Shown: piece after piece, positions 1 to 6,981 of the stretch
Layout: each line of letters starts with the position of its first letter
Numbering within the stretch: position 1 is the stretch's first letter
Assembly (NCBI GenBank): GCA_964030785.1
Contig: OZ034975.1
Span: forward strand, 14,394,142-14,458,141
Origin: Siderastrea siderea
Lineage: Eukaryota > Cnidaria > Anthozoa > Scleractinia > Rhizangiidae
Length of the DNA stretch: 64,000 bases
Direction of reading: 5' to 3'
The notes under the pieces: generated by a model
What the model was told of the DNA's origin: nothing
What the model saw: only the letters and a program-made list of their open reading frames with translations
Database searches by the model: none
Translations under genes and position numbers: made by a program

Positions 1-13
1 GACGTTGCATCCT

Positions 14-178
14 TTATCGGTGACGACGACGATACCGTTGATTGGCTTTATGAATCGTGCGTTTTATACGTTTATCCGTTTCCAAGGCCACGGCTTTCCC
101 CAATCCTACCATAGCGGGCACCAATAGATTTAAAAAACCGCCTCGTTGACGACGGCGTCGTCTTCTCCTCCTCACCAT
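14..178 (-). CDS. Small Arg-rich core-like protein (54 aa), pX/mu-like
   Basis: A 54-residue ORF reads from an ATG at 178 to a TAA at 14. It opens with an uninterrupted Arg run followed by QRGG, then a short hydrophobic stretch (FLNLLVPAMVGLGKAVAL), and ends in another Arg cluster. This layout matches three other small proteins of the block and resembles adenovirus pX/mu-type condensing peptides, which coat packaged DNA and are cut by the viral protease. Its start overlaps the stop of the upstream 109-aa gene by 7 nt. A TATAAAGAG-like box lies at 238-243 on the minus strand. The role in genome packaging is inferred from composition and context, not from a sequence match I could run. Confidence 0.6.
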   Translation of the reverse strand: MVRRRRRRRRQRGGFLNLLVPAMVGLGKAVALETDKRIKRTIHKANQRYRRRHR

Positions 179-501
179 GGTCGACCCGTCAATAGACGTT
201 GAAGGGCTTTGTCTTGTTTGATGGCATCCCGCGTCTCTTTATAGCCTTGACGGGTATTGCGTTTGAAATCGGACCACCAACCCCCACCTCGTTGTCGTCG
301 GTAATGTTGTACATTATCGGTAATGCCTTTCAAGGCTTGACCGCCTAATTTGCCTAAAGCCAGTCCAAACCCAGGGGCGGGACCTGATAGAAACATACTC
401 ATGCCATGGGCAATTTTATCCACCAAACGGGGTTTGCGACGCATTAAAGCCCCTCCTCGTTGTTTCCTTTTTCGGCGGCGTCGTCGTCGTTGGACGGCCA
501 T
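172..501 (-). CDS. Arg-rich core-like protein with two QRGG sites (109 aa)
   Basis: The start at 501 gives a protein with a basic N-terminus (MAVQRRRRRRKRKQRGG), a middle rich in Gly and hydrophobic residues, and a second RRQRGGGW motif near residue 70. The two QRGG sites would divide it into three parts if they are processed. The composition suits a virion core or DNA-condensing protein of the adenovirus pVII/pX kind. Its 5' part overlaps the 3' end of the 220-aa membrane protein gene by 58 nt. A CATAAAAAG box at 534-543 lies 33 bp upstream of the ATG. Function is inferred. Confidence 0.65.
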   Translation of the reverse strand: MAVQRRRRRRKRKQRGGALMRRKPRLVDKIAHGMSMFLSGPAPGFGLALGKLGGQALKGITDNVQHYRRQRGGGWWSDFKRNTRQGYKETRDAIKQDKALQRLLTGRPW

Positions 502-1106
502 GGTTCTAAGAGTGTGGGACTAGGAGGGAGCGGCTTTTTATGGATCCAATAGTCTTTGGGTCTCAAGGGACGAGGACATCCGTCTACATAGCATAGGGCT
601 TCCAAGGGTTGGTACACAAAATGACGGTGGTAATCTTGGAGACATCGTTTAGGTAATGGAGGGGTGAAATCCACAATGGTATCATCCAAGGTTTGCATCT
701 TGATTAAAAATCGTTCCAGATCCTCTAAGGGAATACCCCGCACATGGGTTTTCAATTCGGTCAAGGCTTTGGCATAGGTGGTAAACGCAAATCGACTCAT
801 GGTCACTTTAAATCGGTATTGTTTAAAATCGTTCCATCCTTTGACCACGGTGCCTACGGCCGCCAAACAGGCTACCAATGTACTGTTTTCCAAAAGGGGG
901 CCCGCAATCATACCGGCAGCCATCAGGAGTAAGGCCATACCATTGAACAAGGCATTGACACACCTGTAATGATTCAACATTTTTCGATAACACCACCATT
1001 GTTGATGATAAAAGGCATACAAGGAATCCATGCGTTGTAATAATTCCGGGGGGAAGGGAAGACCATGTTGTTTCGATCCATTCAATAATGACACGACGGT
1101 TTTCAT
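444..1106 (-). CDS. Two-TM-helix membrane protein, SLATT-like (220 aa)
   Basis: I take the ATG at 1106; an in-frame GTG at 1112 is less likely. The protein has a polar N-terminus, two closely spaced hydrophobic segments (about residues 51-70 and 76-93), then an amphipathic stretch with GWNDF, RFKVTMSRFAF, YAKALTELK and HVRG. Helix, two TM segments in hairpin, and a trailing helix with conserved aromatic and Leu positions are the hallmarks of SLATT domains. In prokaryotes these are predicted pore-forming effectors associated with SLOG and SMODS proteins; similar two-TM proteins occur in large DNA viruses. The C-terminus is Pro-rich and acidic. The gene sits among the late structural genes, so a virion membrane or penetration role is an alternative. 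Family assignment is by pattern only. Confidence 0.5.
   Translation of the reverse strand: MKTVVSLLNGSKQHGLPFPPELLQRMDSLYAFYHQQWWCYRKMLNHYRCVNALFNGMALLLMAAGMIAGPLLENSTLVACLAAVGTVVKGWNDFKQYRFKVTMSRFAFTTYAKALTELKTHVRGIPLEDLERFLIKMQTLDDTIVDFTPPLPKRCLQDYHRHFVYQPLEALCYVDGCPRPLRPKDYWIHKKPLPPSPTLLEPWPSNDDDAAEKGNNEEGL
534..543 (-). promoter_or_regulatory. TATA-like box for the 109-aa core-like gene
   Basis: CATAAAAAG on the minus strand, about 33 bp before the ATG at 501. The same spacing recurs before other genes of the block. Confidence 0.45.
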
Positions 1107-1108
1107 CC

Positions 1109-1993
1109 TCACGGCGAAACACGGGACGACGAGGTTTGTACACTCGGTGCTCCTCCTTGTTTATAACTGGTCACAATGCTATTGGTCATGGTGACATTAG
1201 CAATTTCACGTCCTTGGGCCAACTGTTCTTGATCTTGTAACAGCATCCGTAAACGTCGTTGTAAATCTGCTTGACGCAAGGTACGAGGGGGTGGAGTCCG
1301 AGATCCTCGAGGAGTGGAGGGGGTGGAGGAAGGTGTCCTAGGTGAACCGGGGAAAAGTCGTCGTCGTCTACCACGTCGGCCACCACGACGGCCACCGCCA
1401 CCACCACCACCTCCACCACCACCACCACCTCCTCCACCACCACCACCACCACCACCAGCACCACCACCTCCACCTGCTCCACCACCACCAGCACCACCAC
1501 GTCCACCACCTCTAGTCCTAGGACCACGACGTCCCCCACGTCCATTTCCACTTCCCCCACGTCCATTTCCATTACCCCCTGCACCCGCTGCTGTCCGAGC
1601 ACCCGCTGCTGTTCTTCTTCGTGGATCTGGTGACACGCGTGCGCTTCCCCAAGTAGGTGGACTGTCCACGGAAGACGGTGGGGTGGTCTGGGGGCTACGG
1701 AATGATTGACTTCCTGCACTTCCTACCCCGGCTGGGGAAGAGGCCTGGGCAGCGGGTGCACCATCCAGATCGGGCCAGCTCGCGATGACGTCCGCAGGGG
1801 GGATGGATTCCATAAACTCCCAGAGGGGATCAGGGGGCATTTCCTCCATGGCGGCGTCGATAAGGCCTTGGTCTCCCGTCAAATACAAATCTTGCCAGGC
1901 CCTTGTGGACATGACATTACTGCTGGTCGCCCCCACCCCCGCAGGGGACACGGTATCGTACGATTGCGGAGGTTGACGGTCATCATCGGCCAT
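1109..1993 (-). CDS. Gly-rich, low-complexity viral protein (294 aa)
   Basis: The ATG at 1993 starts a protein with an acidic, Pro/Ser/Thr-rich N-terminal third, a long poly-Gly segment (about residues 160-200) bordered by RGG repeats and an Arg cluster, and a C-terminal part with a predicted helix (RQADLQRRLRMLLQDQEQLA) and a Ser/Thr-rich tail. I do not recognise a family. RGG/poly-Gly composition suggests RNA or DNA contact or a disordered virion linker. A TATAAAGG box lies 37-44 bp upstream. The gene ends 2 nt before the ATG of the membrane-protein gene. The poly-Gly run comes from a GGT-type microsatellite, so its length probably varies between copies. Confidence 0.6.
   Translation of the reverse strand: MADDDRQPPQSYDTVSPAGVGATSSNVMSTRAWQDLYLTGDQGLIDAAMEEMPPDPLWEFMESIPPADVIASWPDLDGAPAAQASSPAGVGSAGSQSFRSPQTTPPSSVDSPPTWGSARVSPDPRRRTAAGARTAAGAGGNGNGRGGSGNGRGGRRGPRTRGGGRGGAGGGGAGGGGGAGGGGGGGGGGGGGGGGGGGGGGRRGGRRGRRRRLFPGSPRTPSSTPSTPRGSRTPPPRTLRQADLQRRLRMLLQDQEQLAQGREIANVTMTNSIVTSYKQGGAPSVQTSSSRVSP
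1389..1500 (-). repeat. GGN trinucleotide run coding for poly-Gly
   Basis: The plus strand reads as repeated CCACCA/CCTCCA triplets. On the coding minus strand this is GGT/GGA, giving the poly-Gly tract of the 294-aa protein. The run is imperfect, as expected of a coding microsatellite under some constraint. Confidence 0.8.
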
Positions 1994-2009
1994 GGTTGCT
2001 TTTCTCTTT

Positions 2010-2681
2010 TTACCTGTTCCAAGGGGGTGCCTTTATAGTCGTTTTTGATAGGTGCGAGTCCATCCTTCGTCTTTTAACAGGTGGCTCAATACACGTTGTT
2101 GATCGGACGAGGCCGGATGTAAAGACCAAATACCCATACGGTCGTGTCGTGGCTTGATGAAATGTCTCCAACGTGTCTTTCCACGTGGTCGGAAACGATT
2201 GAAGCATGACATTGCGTACCCCTAATTGATCTCGGGGGTTCTTGAACGCCACAATGTAATGGGCATTGCGGGATATACTTTTCGCATAGCGACCCACGGG
2301 AAACATGTCTTGGCACAAGTAGAGCACCGTCACCCCTTGATGATGCGAATGTTTGGTGAATAAATCCAACACGCGTTTATCGTGACTCCCTTCGTCCATT
2401 AAATCATCCAAGACCAGGACCCCCTGTCCTTCAGGAAACCATTGCACTAAGGCCTCATGATCGGGAATCCCTTCGTGAAACACCACCCCTTGATCTTGCA
2501 TGCCTTGAAATCGATCTTGCCAGGCCCCATAACAATAATGCATTTGGGTCGGTGGGGTGTCAAACAGCTCGGGGTTGTCTACCAAGAGTTTTTCCGTAAA
2601 CGCGGTTTTACCACATCCCGAAGGACCCACCACCAAGATAGAGGAAGGCGTATGAAAACGAAACGGTTTCCCCGTTTGCAT
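2010..2681 (-). CDS. Packaging ATPase, FtsK/HerA (A32-like), 223 aa
   Basis: The protein shows a Walker A motif (VVGPSGCGKT, lysine at residue 25) and a Walker B motif (GVLVLDDLMDE, acidic pair at residues 92-93), followed by LYLCQD and a run of basic and aromatic positions typical of the short A32-type genome-packaging ATPases of adintoviruses, Polintons and poxviruses. It would power DNA entry into preformed capsids. The reading frame is complete, starting at the ATG at 2681. The gene lies between the Gly-rich gene and the tRNA-like gene. Family recognition rests on the motifs and length, and on the adjacent protease and capsid genes. Confidence 0.9.
   Translation of the reverse strand: MQTGKPFRFHTPSSILVVGPSGCGKTAFTEKLLVDNPELFDTPPTQMHYCYGAWQDRFQGMQDQGVVFHEGIPDHEALVQWFPEGQGVLVLDDLMDEGSHDKRVLDLFTKHSHHQGVTVLYLCQDMFPVGRYAKSISRNAHYIVAFKNPRDQLGVRNVMLQSFPTTWKDTLETFHQATTRPYGYLVFTSGLVRSTTCIEPPVKRRRMDSHLSKTTIKAPPWNR
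2030..2037 (-). promoter_or_regulatory. TATA box for the Gly-rich gene
   Basis: TATAAAGG on the minus strand, 37-44 bp upstream of the ATG at 1993. It lies inside the end of the ATPase coding region. Confidence 0.5.
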
Positions 2682-2704
2682 GATGATGACGAACTACCCC
2701 TTAG

Positions 2705-2713
2705 AAAAAAAAA
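2705..2713 (-). terminator. T9 run, Pol III terminator of the tRNA-like gene
   Basis: Nine consecutive T on the minus strand begin 13 nt after the tRNA-like 3' end. This is well placed to stop RNA polymerase III and supports transcription of the element. Confidence 0.65.
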
Positions 2714-2726
2714 GGCACCTTTTTAT

Positions 2727-2812
2727 TGGAATCGGTGGGACTCGAACCCACGCACGACCCAATCCCTATCTGAATCAAAGGTCCAAGGCTCTACCCACTG
2801 AGCTACGACTCC
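2727..2812 (-). tRNA. tRNA-like Pol III gene, isotype uncertain
   Basis: The minus strand folds as a tRNA. It has a 7-bp acceptor stem (GGAGTCG with CGATTCC, one G-T), a D arm with GCTC/GAGC, and a perfect T arm (GTGGG, loop TTCGAGT, CCCAC). The A box (TAGCTCAGTGG) and B box (GGTTCGAGTCC) fit the consensus. The discriminator base is A. A 5-bp anticodon stem (TTGGA with TTCAG, two wobble pairs) frames the loop CCTTTGA, which lacks the usual T33. The remaining region before the T arm is 18 nt, so this is class II-sized, intron-bearing or degenerate. TTT or, with a shifted loop, TTG are possible anticodons. It fills the gap between the ATPase and protease genes. Confidence 0.75.
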
Positions 2813-2840
2813 GACACCAGTTTTTTCCAACAAATTTTAT

Positions 2841-3380
2841 TTAAGCATTACATTGATGATACGGATGACAACAAAGTTGATACCATCTGGCTTCTTGGCC
2901 TACAATCAATTGTTGAAGGCGTTGACCCGCTTGATGGTCATTACTAACATAATCATGATCCGAAAACTCATTTAAAAAGGCTTGCAAGGTCCATCCACGG
3001 GCTTTGGCTTTCAAGTACAACAAGGCGTAATCACCACAACTCTTGCTTGAAATGGCTTGGAGGGACTTGCCATTGGTCACCACATACTTCCAATGTTGGA
3101 CAATCCAATCTCGTAACGGGGTAGCTTGCACGTACGTATCCATGGGCAAAGCATAACTGTCCAGGACTTCACACACCTTTCCATCCGTCCACAACGCTAA
3201 CCAATGTTGTCCCGGTTGATCGTGTGGGTCGGTATTCACAATGTACCCTTGGGGTTGGGTCTTGACAGGAGTCTTGGGTAAACGATCACAGGCCACCGTC
3301 CCGTAAAAGACCGGGTTCAATTGGGGGTCGTCTCGGGCTAAATAATCCAACTGCACATTATTCAAGGCCACATGTTCCAT
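2841..3380 (-). CDS. Adenain-like cysteine protease, C5 type (179 aa)
   Basis: The maturation protease of adenoviruses and adintoviruses cleaves capsid and core precursors inside the particle. The four expected active-site residues are visible: His59 in GQHWLALW, Asp74 in VLDSYALP, Gln108 in KSLQAI, and Cys115 in SKSCGDYALLYL. The Gln-Cys distance of seven residues equals that of adenain, and the total length is close to the family norm (about 200). The gene starts 2 nt after the stop of the major capsid gene, which suggests joint expression. Its likely targets are the XRGG motifs in the small basic proteins of this block. Confidence 0.9.
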   Translation of the reverse strand: MEHVALNNVQLDYLARDDPQLNPVFYGTVACDRLPKTPVKTQPQGYIVNTDPHDQPGQHWLALWTDGKVCEVLDSYALPMDTYVQATPLRDWIVQHWKYVVTNGKSLQAISSKSCGDYALLYLKAKARGWTLQAFLNEFSDHDYVSNDHQAGQRLQQLIVGQEARWYQLCCHPYHQCNA

Positions 3381-3382
3381 CT

Positions 3383-4795
3383 TCAGTGCTGGTAAATGTT
3401 ATACAACACGGCTCCGTTCCTGTCAATCTCCAGCAAATTCTCAAATTCTCCATACACGAGTACGGTTATATTGACACCGGGGGCAGCTCCAAATTCCAAC
3501 ACCAGTTGTAAATCTCCCGTTTGCTTGGGGTTGAGGTTTTGACTGTCAGCACATCCATTGGCCACATTGTCAAACATGTACAAGGTACAATTTTTATCTT
3601 CGCCCCAATCCAGCAGTTCTACCATGTTGCCTTTCTTTTTACACCAGGCACCACTGGCTTGCAGAAAACGGAAGTAGCCTAGATTATCTCGGGTGCCATT
3701 GTTGTGCACTAACTGGAGGGTTTCATAAGGGTATTCTTCTCCTCTGACAATCTGTTTAATGGAACTCAGACCAAATTTCTGGAAACAGAAAGGATCTCGG
3801 GTCACATCTCCATTGAAGGCACGGCTGTCCAGTAACCCCACAATCAATCGGTCAGGTATTCTGTTTTGAAACAGGTTGGGGATATCAAAGCGGACCAGGT
3901 TGTTTTGCATGCTGAAGGTCCGGATTTCACTGCGGACGGTCGGGTAAGCTGCCACTTGGCCTTCATTGTGTCTTTTTTCAGATATGCTCTGGTAGATGGC
4001 GTCATTCAAACGCAGTTGACAGAGATGAAACCGTAGTTTGACATCCCCTTCCATCAATCGGCCAGCTAGACCCACTCCATTCAAAAACAAGTTGGGGCCA
4101 TTGAAATGAAATTTCATCTTGATTTCAATACCAGGCACCAACAGTTTGCCGGTATGAAAGACTTCCAAGTGGGGGGTAAACACTAGACTGTGGGTGACAC
4201 CTGCAGCATACTTGGCCACTTCAGCTTTCATGGCGCCCAAGGCCCCTTTGTGATGGGCAGGGAGATTCTGGTAGTCTAGATGTCCAGCACCAGCATTCGC
4301 TGTGGTGTTGGTATTGTTGGCAGTCCATTCGGGTGGGAAATCCACTTGATTGAACCATCCTTGGGGTCCTAACACGGTCTTGCCATCTTCTCGGTCATAA
4401 TTCAACAAGGTTTCCAGGTAAGCTTTGTAATGATAGGTGTCGGATTGTGGACTGATCAACGTGCCATTCAACTGCAAGTCAATTTGTTTGATGATGGAAT
4501 GGGCCAAATTGTTGACGGGCCACAATTTCTGATTGGCCACCAAGTTCCCGGCATCCTCCTTTTTCAAACTCAATTCCATGGTAAAGTAACTGCGTCCCAA
4601 ATCCACAAAATCGTCTAACCCTGGAATGATGAATTCCATGGGATTGATACCCGTGGTGGTGGGTTGGATGGTGACCATGCGATAGGCATTGATGCTAATG
4701 TCGGTCGGTGGCACCTTGAAAATCCGTAAGGCAGGGTTGACGGTCGCTTCGGAACGCTCGTGAGCCGGGGCGGTTTGTGTACTCACGTCAGGCAT
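3383..4795 (-). CDS. Major capsid protein, double jelly-roll type (470 aa)
   Basis: At 470 residues this is the largest structural ORF. Its position beside the protease and ATPase, and features such as an N-terminal Pro/Ala-rich arm, LRIFKVPPTDISI, a FTMELSLKK strand, RNHWLWPVNNL-like region (LWPVNNLAHSIIKQIDL), and a C-terminal VLVYGEFENLLEIDRNG, agree with the hexon-like capsid proteins of adintoviruses and other Polinton-type viruses, which form trimers of double jelly rolls. The frame is fully open. A TATAAAAACC box lies 43-50 bp upstream, inside the preceding gene. Assignment is from family knowledge plus gene order; no alignment was run. Confidence 0.85.
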   Translation of the reverse strand: MPDVSTQTAPAHERSEATVNPALRIFKVPPTDISINAYRMVTIQPTTTGINPMEFIIPGLDDFVDLGRSYFTMELSLKKEDAGNLVANQKLWPVNNLAHSIIKQIDLQLNGTLISPQSDTYHYKAYLETLLNYDREDGKTVLGPQGWFNQVDFPPEWTANNTNTTANAGAGHLDYQNLPAHHKGALGAMKAEVAKYAAGVTHSLVFTPHLEVFHTGKLLVPGIEIKMKFHFNGPNLFLNGVGLAGRLMEGDVKLRFHLCQLRLNDAIYQSISEKRHNEGQVAAYPTVRSEIRTFSMQNNLVRFDIPNLFQNRIPDRLIVGLLDSRAFNGDVTRDPFCFQKFGLSSIKQIVRGEEYPYETLQLVHNNGTRDNLGYFRFLQASGAWCKKKGNMVELLDWGEDKNCTLYMFDNVANGCADSQNLNPKQTGDLQLVLEFGAAPGVNITVLVYGEFENLLEIDRNGAVLYNIYQH

Positions 4796-4797
4796 GT

Positions 4798-5031
4798 TTA
4801 ACGTCGTCGAGTGGTACCCCGTCGTCGTCGTGAGGGGTTTTTATAGCGTCGTCGTCGTCGTGCTAAACGTTGTCTCAAATCAAACCCGGGGACTCTCATC
4901 ACCTCGGCACTTAACCATCCACCACGTTGTCGTCGTCGTGGCATGAGTTTCCAAAACGGATACAGTCCACCCCATTGAGACAACCCTCGATTACTACGAA
5001 TCCGTCGAGGTCGTGAATGCACGGGTTCCAT
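4798..5031 (-). CDS. Arg-rich core-like protein with QRGG (77 aa)
   Basis: A basic protein of 77 residues with MPRRRQRGGWL around residue 30 and a C-terminal half that is more than one third Arg. It ends 2 nt before the major capsid ATG, and its own ATG overlaps the stop of the upstream 108-aa gene by one base. The QRGG motif and composition put it in the same group as the other small core-like proteins, candidates for DNA condensation and for protease cleavage. I find no enzyme motif. Confidence 0.65.
   Translation of the reverse strand: MEPVHSRPRRIRSNRGLSQWGGLYPFWKLMPRRRQRGGWLSAEVMRVPGFDLRQRLARRRRRYKNPSRRRRGTTRRR
4838..4845 (-). promoter_or_regulatory. TATA box for the major capsid gene
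   Basis: TATAAAAA on the minus strand, 43-50 bp upstream of the ATG at 4795, within the 3' part of the 77-aa gene. Confidence 0.55.
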
Positions 5032-5357
5032 TAGACTCCCAAAATATCACGTGCACGTTTGGTTTGTTTGGGAAATAAGGCAGTGGCTACACGCACGGCG
5101 TCTTTCACGTTCTTATGACTCAACGCTTTCTTGGCTTGTTTGGTGATTTCTTTTTTAAGGACGTCTTCGGCTTTGCGTTTGATACCGCGTGTCAAACCCG
5201 TTTCCAAGCCTCTCTTGATATTACTAGGCAATTTTAAAGGATTTCGCGTCCTTATAAGACCTTGCAACCCCCCACGCATCAGATCCGTCATCACTCCTTT
5301 GCCTTGTTGATCATACCACTCGTCGGTTCGAAATCGTGTCAAACTTCCCCCACGCAT
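5031..5357 (-). CDS. Core/minor virion protein with two MRGG sites (108 aa)
   Basis: The protein begins MRGGSLTRF and has a second DLMRGGLQGL at about residues 25-34. Both fit the adenain consensus of Met/Ile/Leu, any residue, Gly-Gly before the cut. The rest is Lys-rich with amphipathic helical character (GIKRKAEDVLKKEITKQAKK, ALSHKNVKDAV). That is compatible with a pVII-like core protein or a pVI-like membrane-active protein. A TATAAAAAGGG box sits at 5411-5422. Function is inferred from motifs and neighbours. Confidence 0.65.
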   Translation of the reverse strand: MRGGSLTRFRTDEWYDQQGKGVMTDLMRGGLQGLIRTRNPLKLPSNIKRGLETGLTRGIKRKAEDVLKKEITKQAKKALSHKNVKDAVRVATALFPKQTKRARDILGV

Positions 5358-5410
5358 GGTGCCTTCTTCTTCACCAGGGATAAACGTTTTGTTTGGGCTT
5401 TATGGGCCTC

Positions 5411-5422
5411 CCCTTTTTATAC
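5411..5422 (-). promoter_or_regulatory. TATA box for the 108-aa core-like gene
   Basis: TATAAAAAGGG on the minus strand, about 55-65 bp upstream of the ATG at 5357. A second AT-rich CATAAAGC lies nearer. Confidence 0.5.
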
Positions 5423-5424
5423 CG

Positions 5425-5613
5425 TCATCGTCGTTTTTTCCGAAAAGCGGCTTCCAACCCTTTTTTAGCCCCGTAACTCGCGGCACCACTTGCGGCACCC
5501 AACGCCACAGCTTTTCCTCCAGCGATCAAAGCTGGAATGAGGGCGGCCAGGGGCAAGAGACCCCCTCGTTGCCTTCTTCTTCGTCTCCTTCGACGCACTC
5601 TTGTCTTGGGCAT
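5425..5613 (-). CDS. pX/mu-like core peptide with QRGG (62 aa)
   Basis: The protein has eight consecutive Arg, then QRGGLLPLAALIPAL, a Gly/Ala-rich hydrophobic centre, and a basic tail ending FRKKRR. Basic head, QRGG, hydrophobic Ala/Gly segment and basic tail is the layout of adenovirus pX and of pX-like proteins described in adintoviruses. Such proteins condense DNA and may disturb membranes. A TATAAAAAG box lies about 30 bp before the ATG, the clearest promoter spacing in the block. Confidence 0.75.
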   Translation of the reverse strand: MPKTRVRRRRRRRRQRGGLLPLAALIPALIAGGKAVALGAASGAASYGAKKGLEAAFRKKRR

Positions 5614-5640
5614 CTTTGTTTGTTTTCACAACTCTTGTTT

Positions 5641-5650
5641 TCTTTTTATA
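5641..5650 (-). promoter_or_regulatory. TATA box for the pX-like gene
   Basis: TATAAAAAGA on the minus strand, 28-37 bp upstream of the ATG at 5613. Confidence 0.6.
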
Positions 5651-5651
5651 C

Positions 5652-5888
5652 TCACATGACGTTGCACGTAAACGATTCCCCCGCCCACCGTTTGCGTTTC
5701 CCACTTCGCATTTCTTCCATACGTTTCTTCGTTGATCTTAGGTAATTCTTTTTGGCTAACTTTTCTACCCCTTTGGTGATGGACCAAGCGGCCTTAGGAA
5801 TCCCGGCAATCACCGCGTTGACCCCTTCCCCCGCTTGTGGACGCTGTGGTCGGCGTCGTCGTCGTCGTCGTCGTCGTTTCGGAGGCAT
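5652..5888 (-). CDS. Arg-rich core-like protein (78 aa)
   Basis: The N-terminus is MPPKRRRRRRRRR, followed by PQRPQAGEGVNAV, a helix-like middle (WSITKGVEKLAKKNYL) and a Lys/Arg tail. Unlike its neighbours it lacks QRGG; QAGEG could be a type-2 protease site (X-Gly-X-Gly), which is speculative. A CATAAAAAAG box lies 29-38 bp upstream. It is grouped with the other condensing-type proteins by composition and position. Confidence 0.65.
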   Translation of the reverse strand: MPPKRRRRRRRRRPQRPQAGEGVNAVIAGIPKAAWSITKGVEKLAKKNYLRSTKKRMEEMRSGKRKRWAGESFTCNVM

Positions 5889-5916
5889 GATTGATTTGGG
5901 TTCCCTTCTCGTCTCT

Positions 5917-5926
5917 CTTTTTTATG
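5917..5926 (-). promoter_or_regulatory. TATA-like box for the 78-aa core-like gene
   Basis: CATAAAAAAG on the minus strand, 29-38 bp before the ATG at 5888. Confidence 0.45.
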
Positions 5927-6971
5927 TCTTTTTGAAGTGTAACGTGACAATGGTATGACCTTCACCAAACTTGACCAAGTCTCCTCCTCTACCAATGGTT
6001 TCAGCCACTTGAACGTGAATCATTTCCACCACCTCGTTACGAAGAGACATGTATTGAATGTGCAACGGTTCAAAATACAGGTTGCCGCGTGCTTCACGCT
6101 TGTACTGGATTTCACGTAACAAATCAGTCACGCGATTGCCCACCACCGTGCTGCCTGCCACGTCGGAGTACACGTGCAACGATCGTGTGGGTTCACCCAC
6201 CACGGAACGAAACGCCACATTCAAGTTGGTGAAACGCCACCCACAACTCATACTCAATTGTAAATAATCCGGTAAAATAGAACGCACCGTCCAAAAGACC
6301 GCGTTCCCCTGACCGTCGGTGACATCGTTCCAATTATTGTCAGCGGGTTTTGTCATGTTGGGGATTTGATCCCCTATGAATTCTTGTTGTAAGTTGGGTC
6401 CCAAAATCAACCCACTGTCAATTTTACGTAACCATCCCATCTTGAGCGCTAACTTGGTGTAGATGGTCAGGGCTGGCGTGTCGGTACCGCAATGGCAGAT
6501 ATTGGTGTTGTCGATGAGCAGATCCTCGCCTTCCCACTTGAACTTGACGTAGGTGTGTTTGCCTTGATCGTTCAAAAACGTACCCCCTTGAATGGCCGTT
6601 TCCATACGTTGTTGTTCCAAGTGAGTAATGATGGCTTTCATGAAACTCACCCCATCCACCACCCAATCCAAATCTTTCACGTCATTGATGATGCTTCGCG
6701 CGGTGTCTACTCGCGAGGTCATTTCCCCGTCTTTTGCACCCGGTTTGGGATACGTTTGGCCCCAGGACACCCCCATGACGTACCCATTTTTCTTCACCAA
6801 CTCATACAAATTGACGCGAGCATCCGGTAAGGAAATGGCACTCAACCCCACTTGCCATCCACCCCCTGTGAGCTGTAACGGTTGAGGTAAACGAATCTTG
6901 AAGGAATTGGGTTGGTTGTTGGGAAATTCACGTCGGTTGGCATGACTGGGTAACGTCACGTAAAACGACAT
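5922..6971 (-). CDS. Minor capsid (penton-type, single jelly-roll) protein, 349 aa
   Basis: The protein starts MSFYVTLPSHANRREFPNNQ, has a conserved GGGWQVGLSAISLP segment, and ends FGEGHTIVTLHFKK. The N-terminal FYVTL...EFPNN...F..RLP...L...W.VGL..ISLP pattern is what I associate with penton-like vertex proteins of Polinton and adintovirus elements. It would occupy the fivefold vertices with the major capsid protein filling the facets. The frame is intact. A TTTAAAAGGG sequence lies 26-37 bp upstream. A broken tandem paralogue lies immediately upstream. Confidence 0.75.
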   Translation of the reverse strand: MSFYVTLPSHANRREFPNNQPNSFKIRLPQPLQLTGGGWQVGLSAISLPDARVNLYELVKKNGYVMGVSWGQTYPKPGAKDGEMTSRVDTARSIINDVKDLDWVVDGVSFMKAIITHLEQQRMETAIQGGTFLNDQGKHTYVKFKWEGEDLLIDNTNICHCGTDTPALTIYTKLALKMGWLRKIDSGLILGPNLQQEFIGDQIPNMTKPADNNWNDVTDGQGNAVFWTVRSILPDYLQLSMSCGWRFTNLNVAFRSVVGEPTRSLHVYSDVAGSTVVGNRVTDLLREIQYKREARGNLYFEPLHIQYMSLRNEVVEMIHVQVAETIGRGGDLVKFGEGHTIVTLHFKKT

Positions 6972-6981
6972 TTTGTCTTCT

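Noticed and set aside
1314..1709. Plus-strand Pro-rich ORF of 131 codons
   Set aside because: It is the antisense reading of the Gly-rich gene; poly-Pro results from the GGN repeat on the coding strand.
1186..1719. Minus-strand Val-rich ORF of 177 codons
   Set aside because: Out-of-frame reading of the same GGT repeat (GTG-type codons), with no independent support.
2457..2801. Plus-strand ORF of 114 codons
   Set aside because: It runs through the antisense of the ATPase gene and the tRNA-like gene; protein features are absent.
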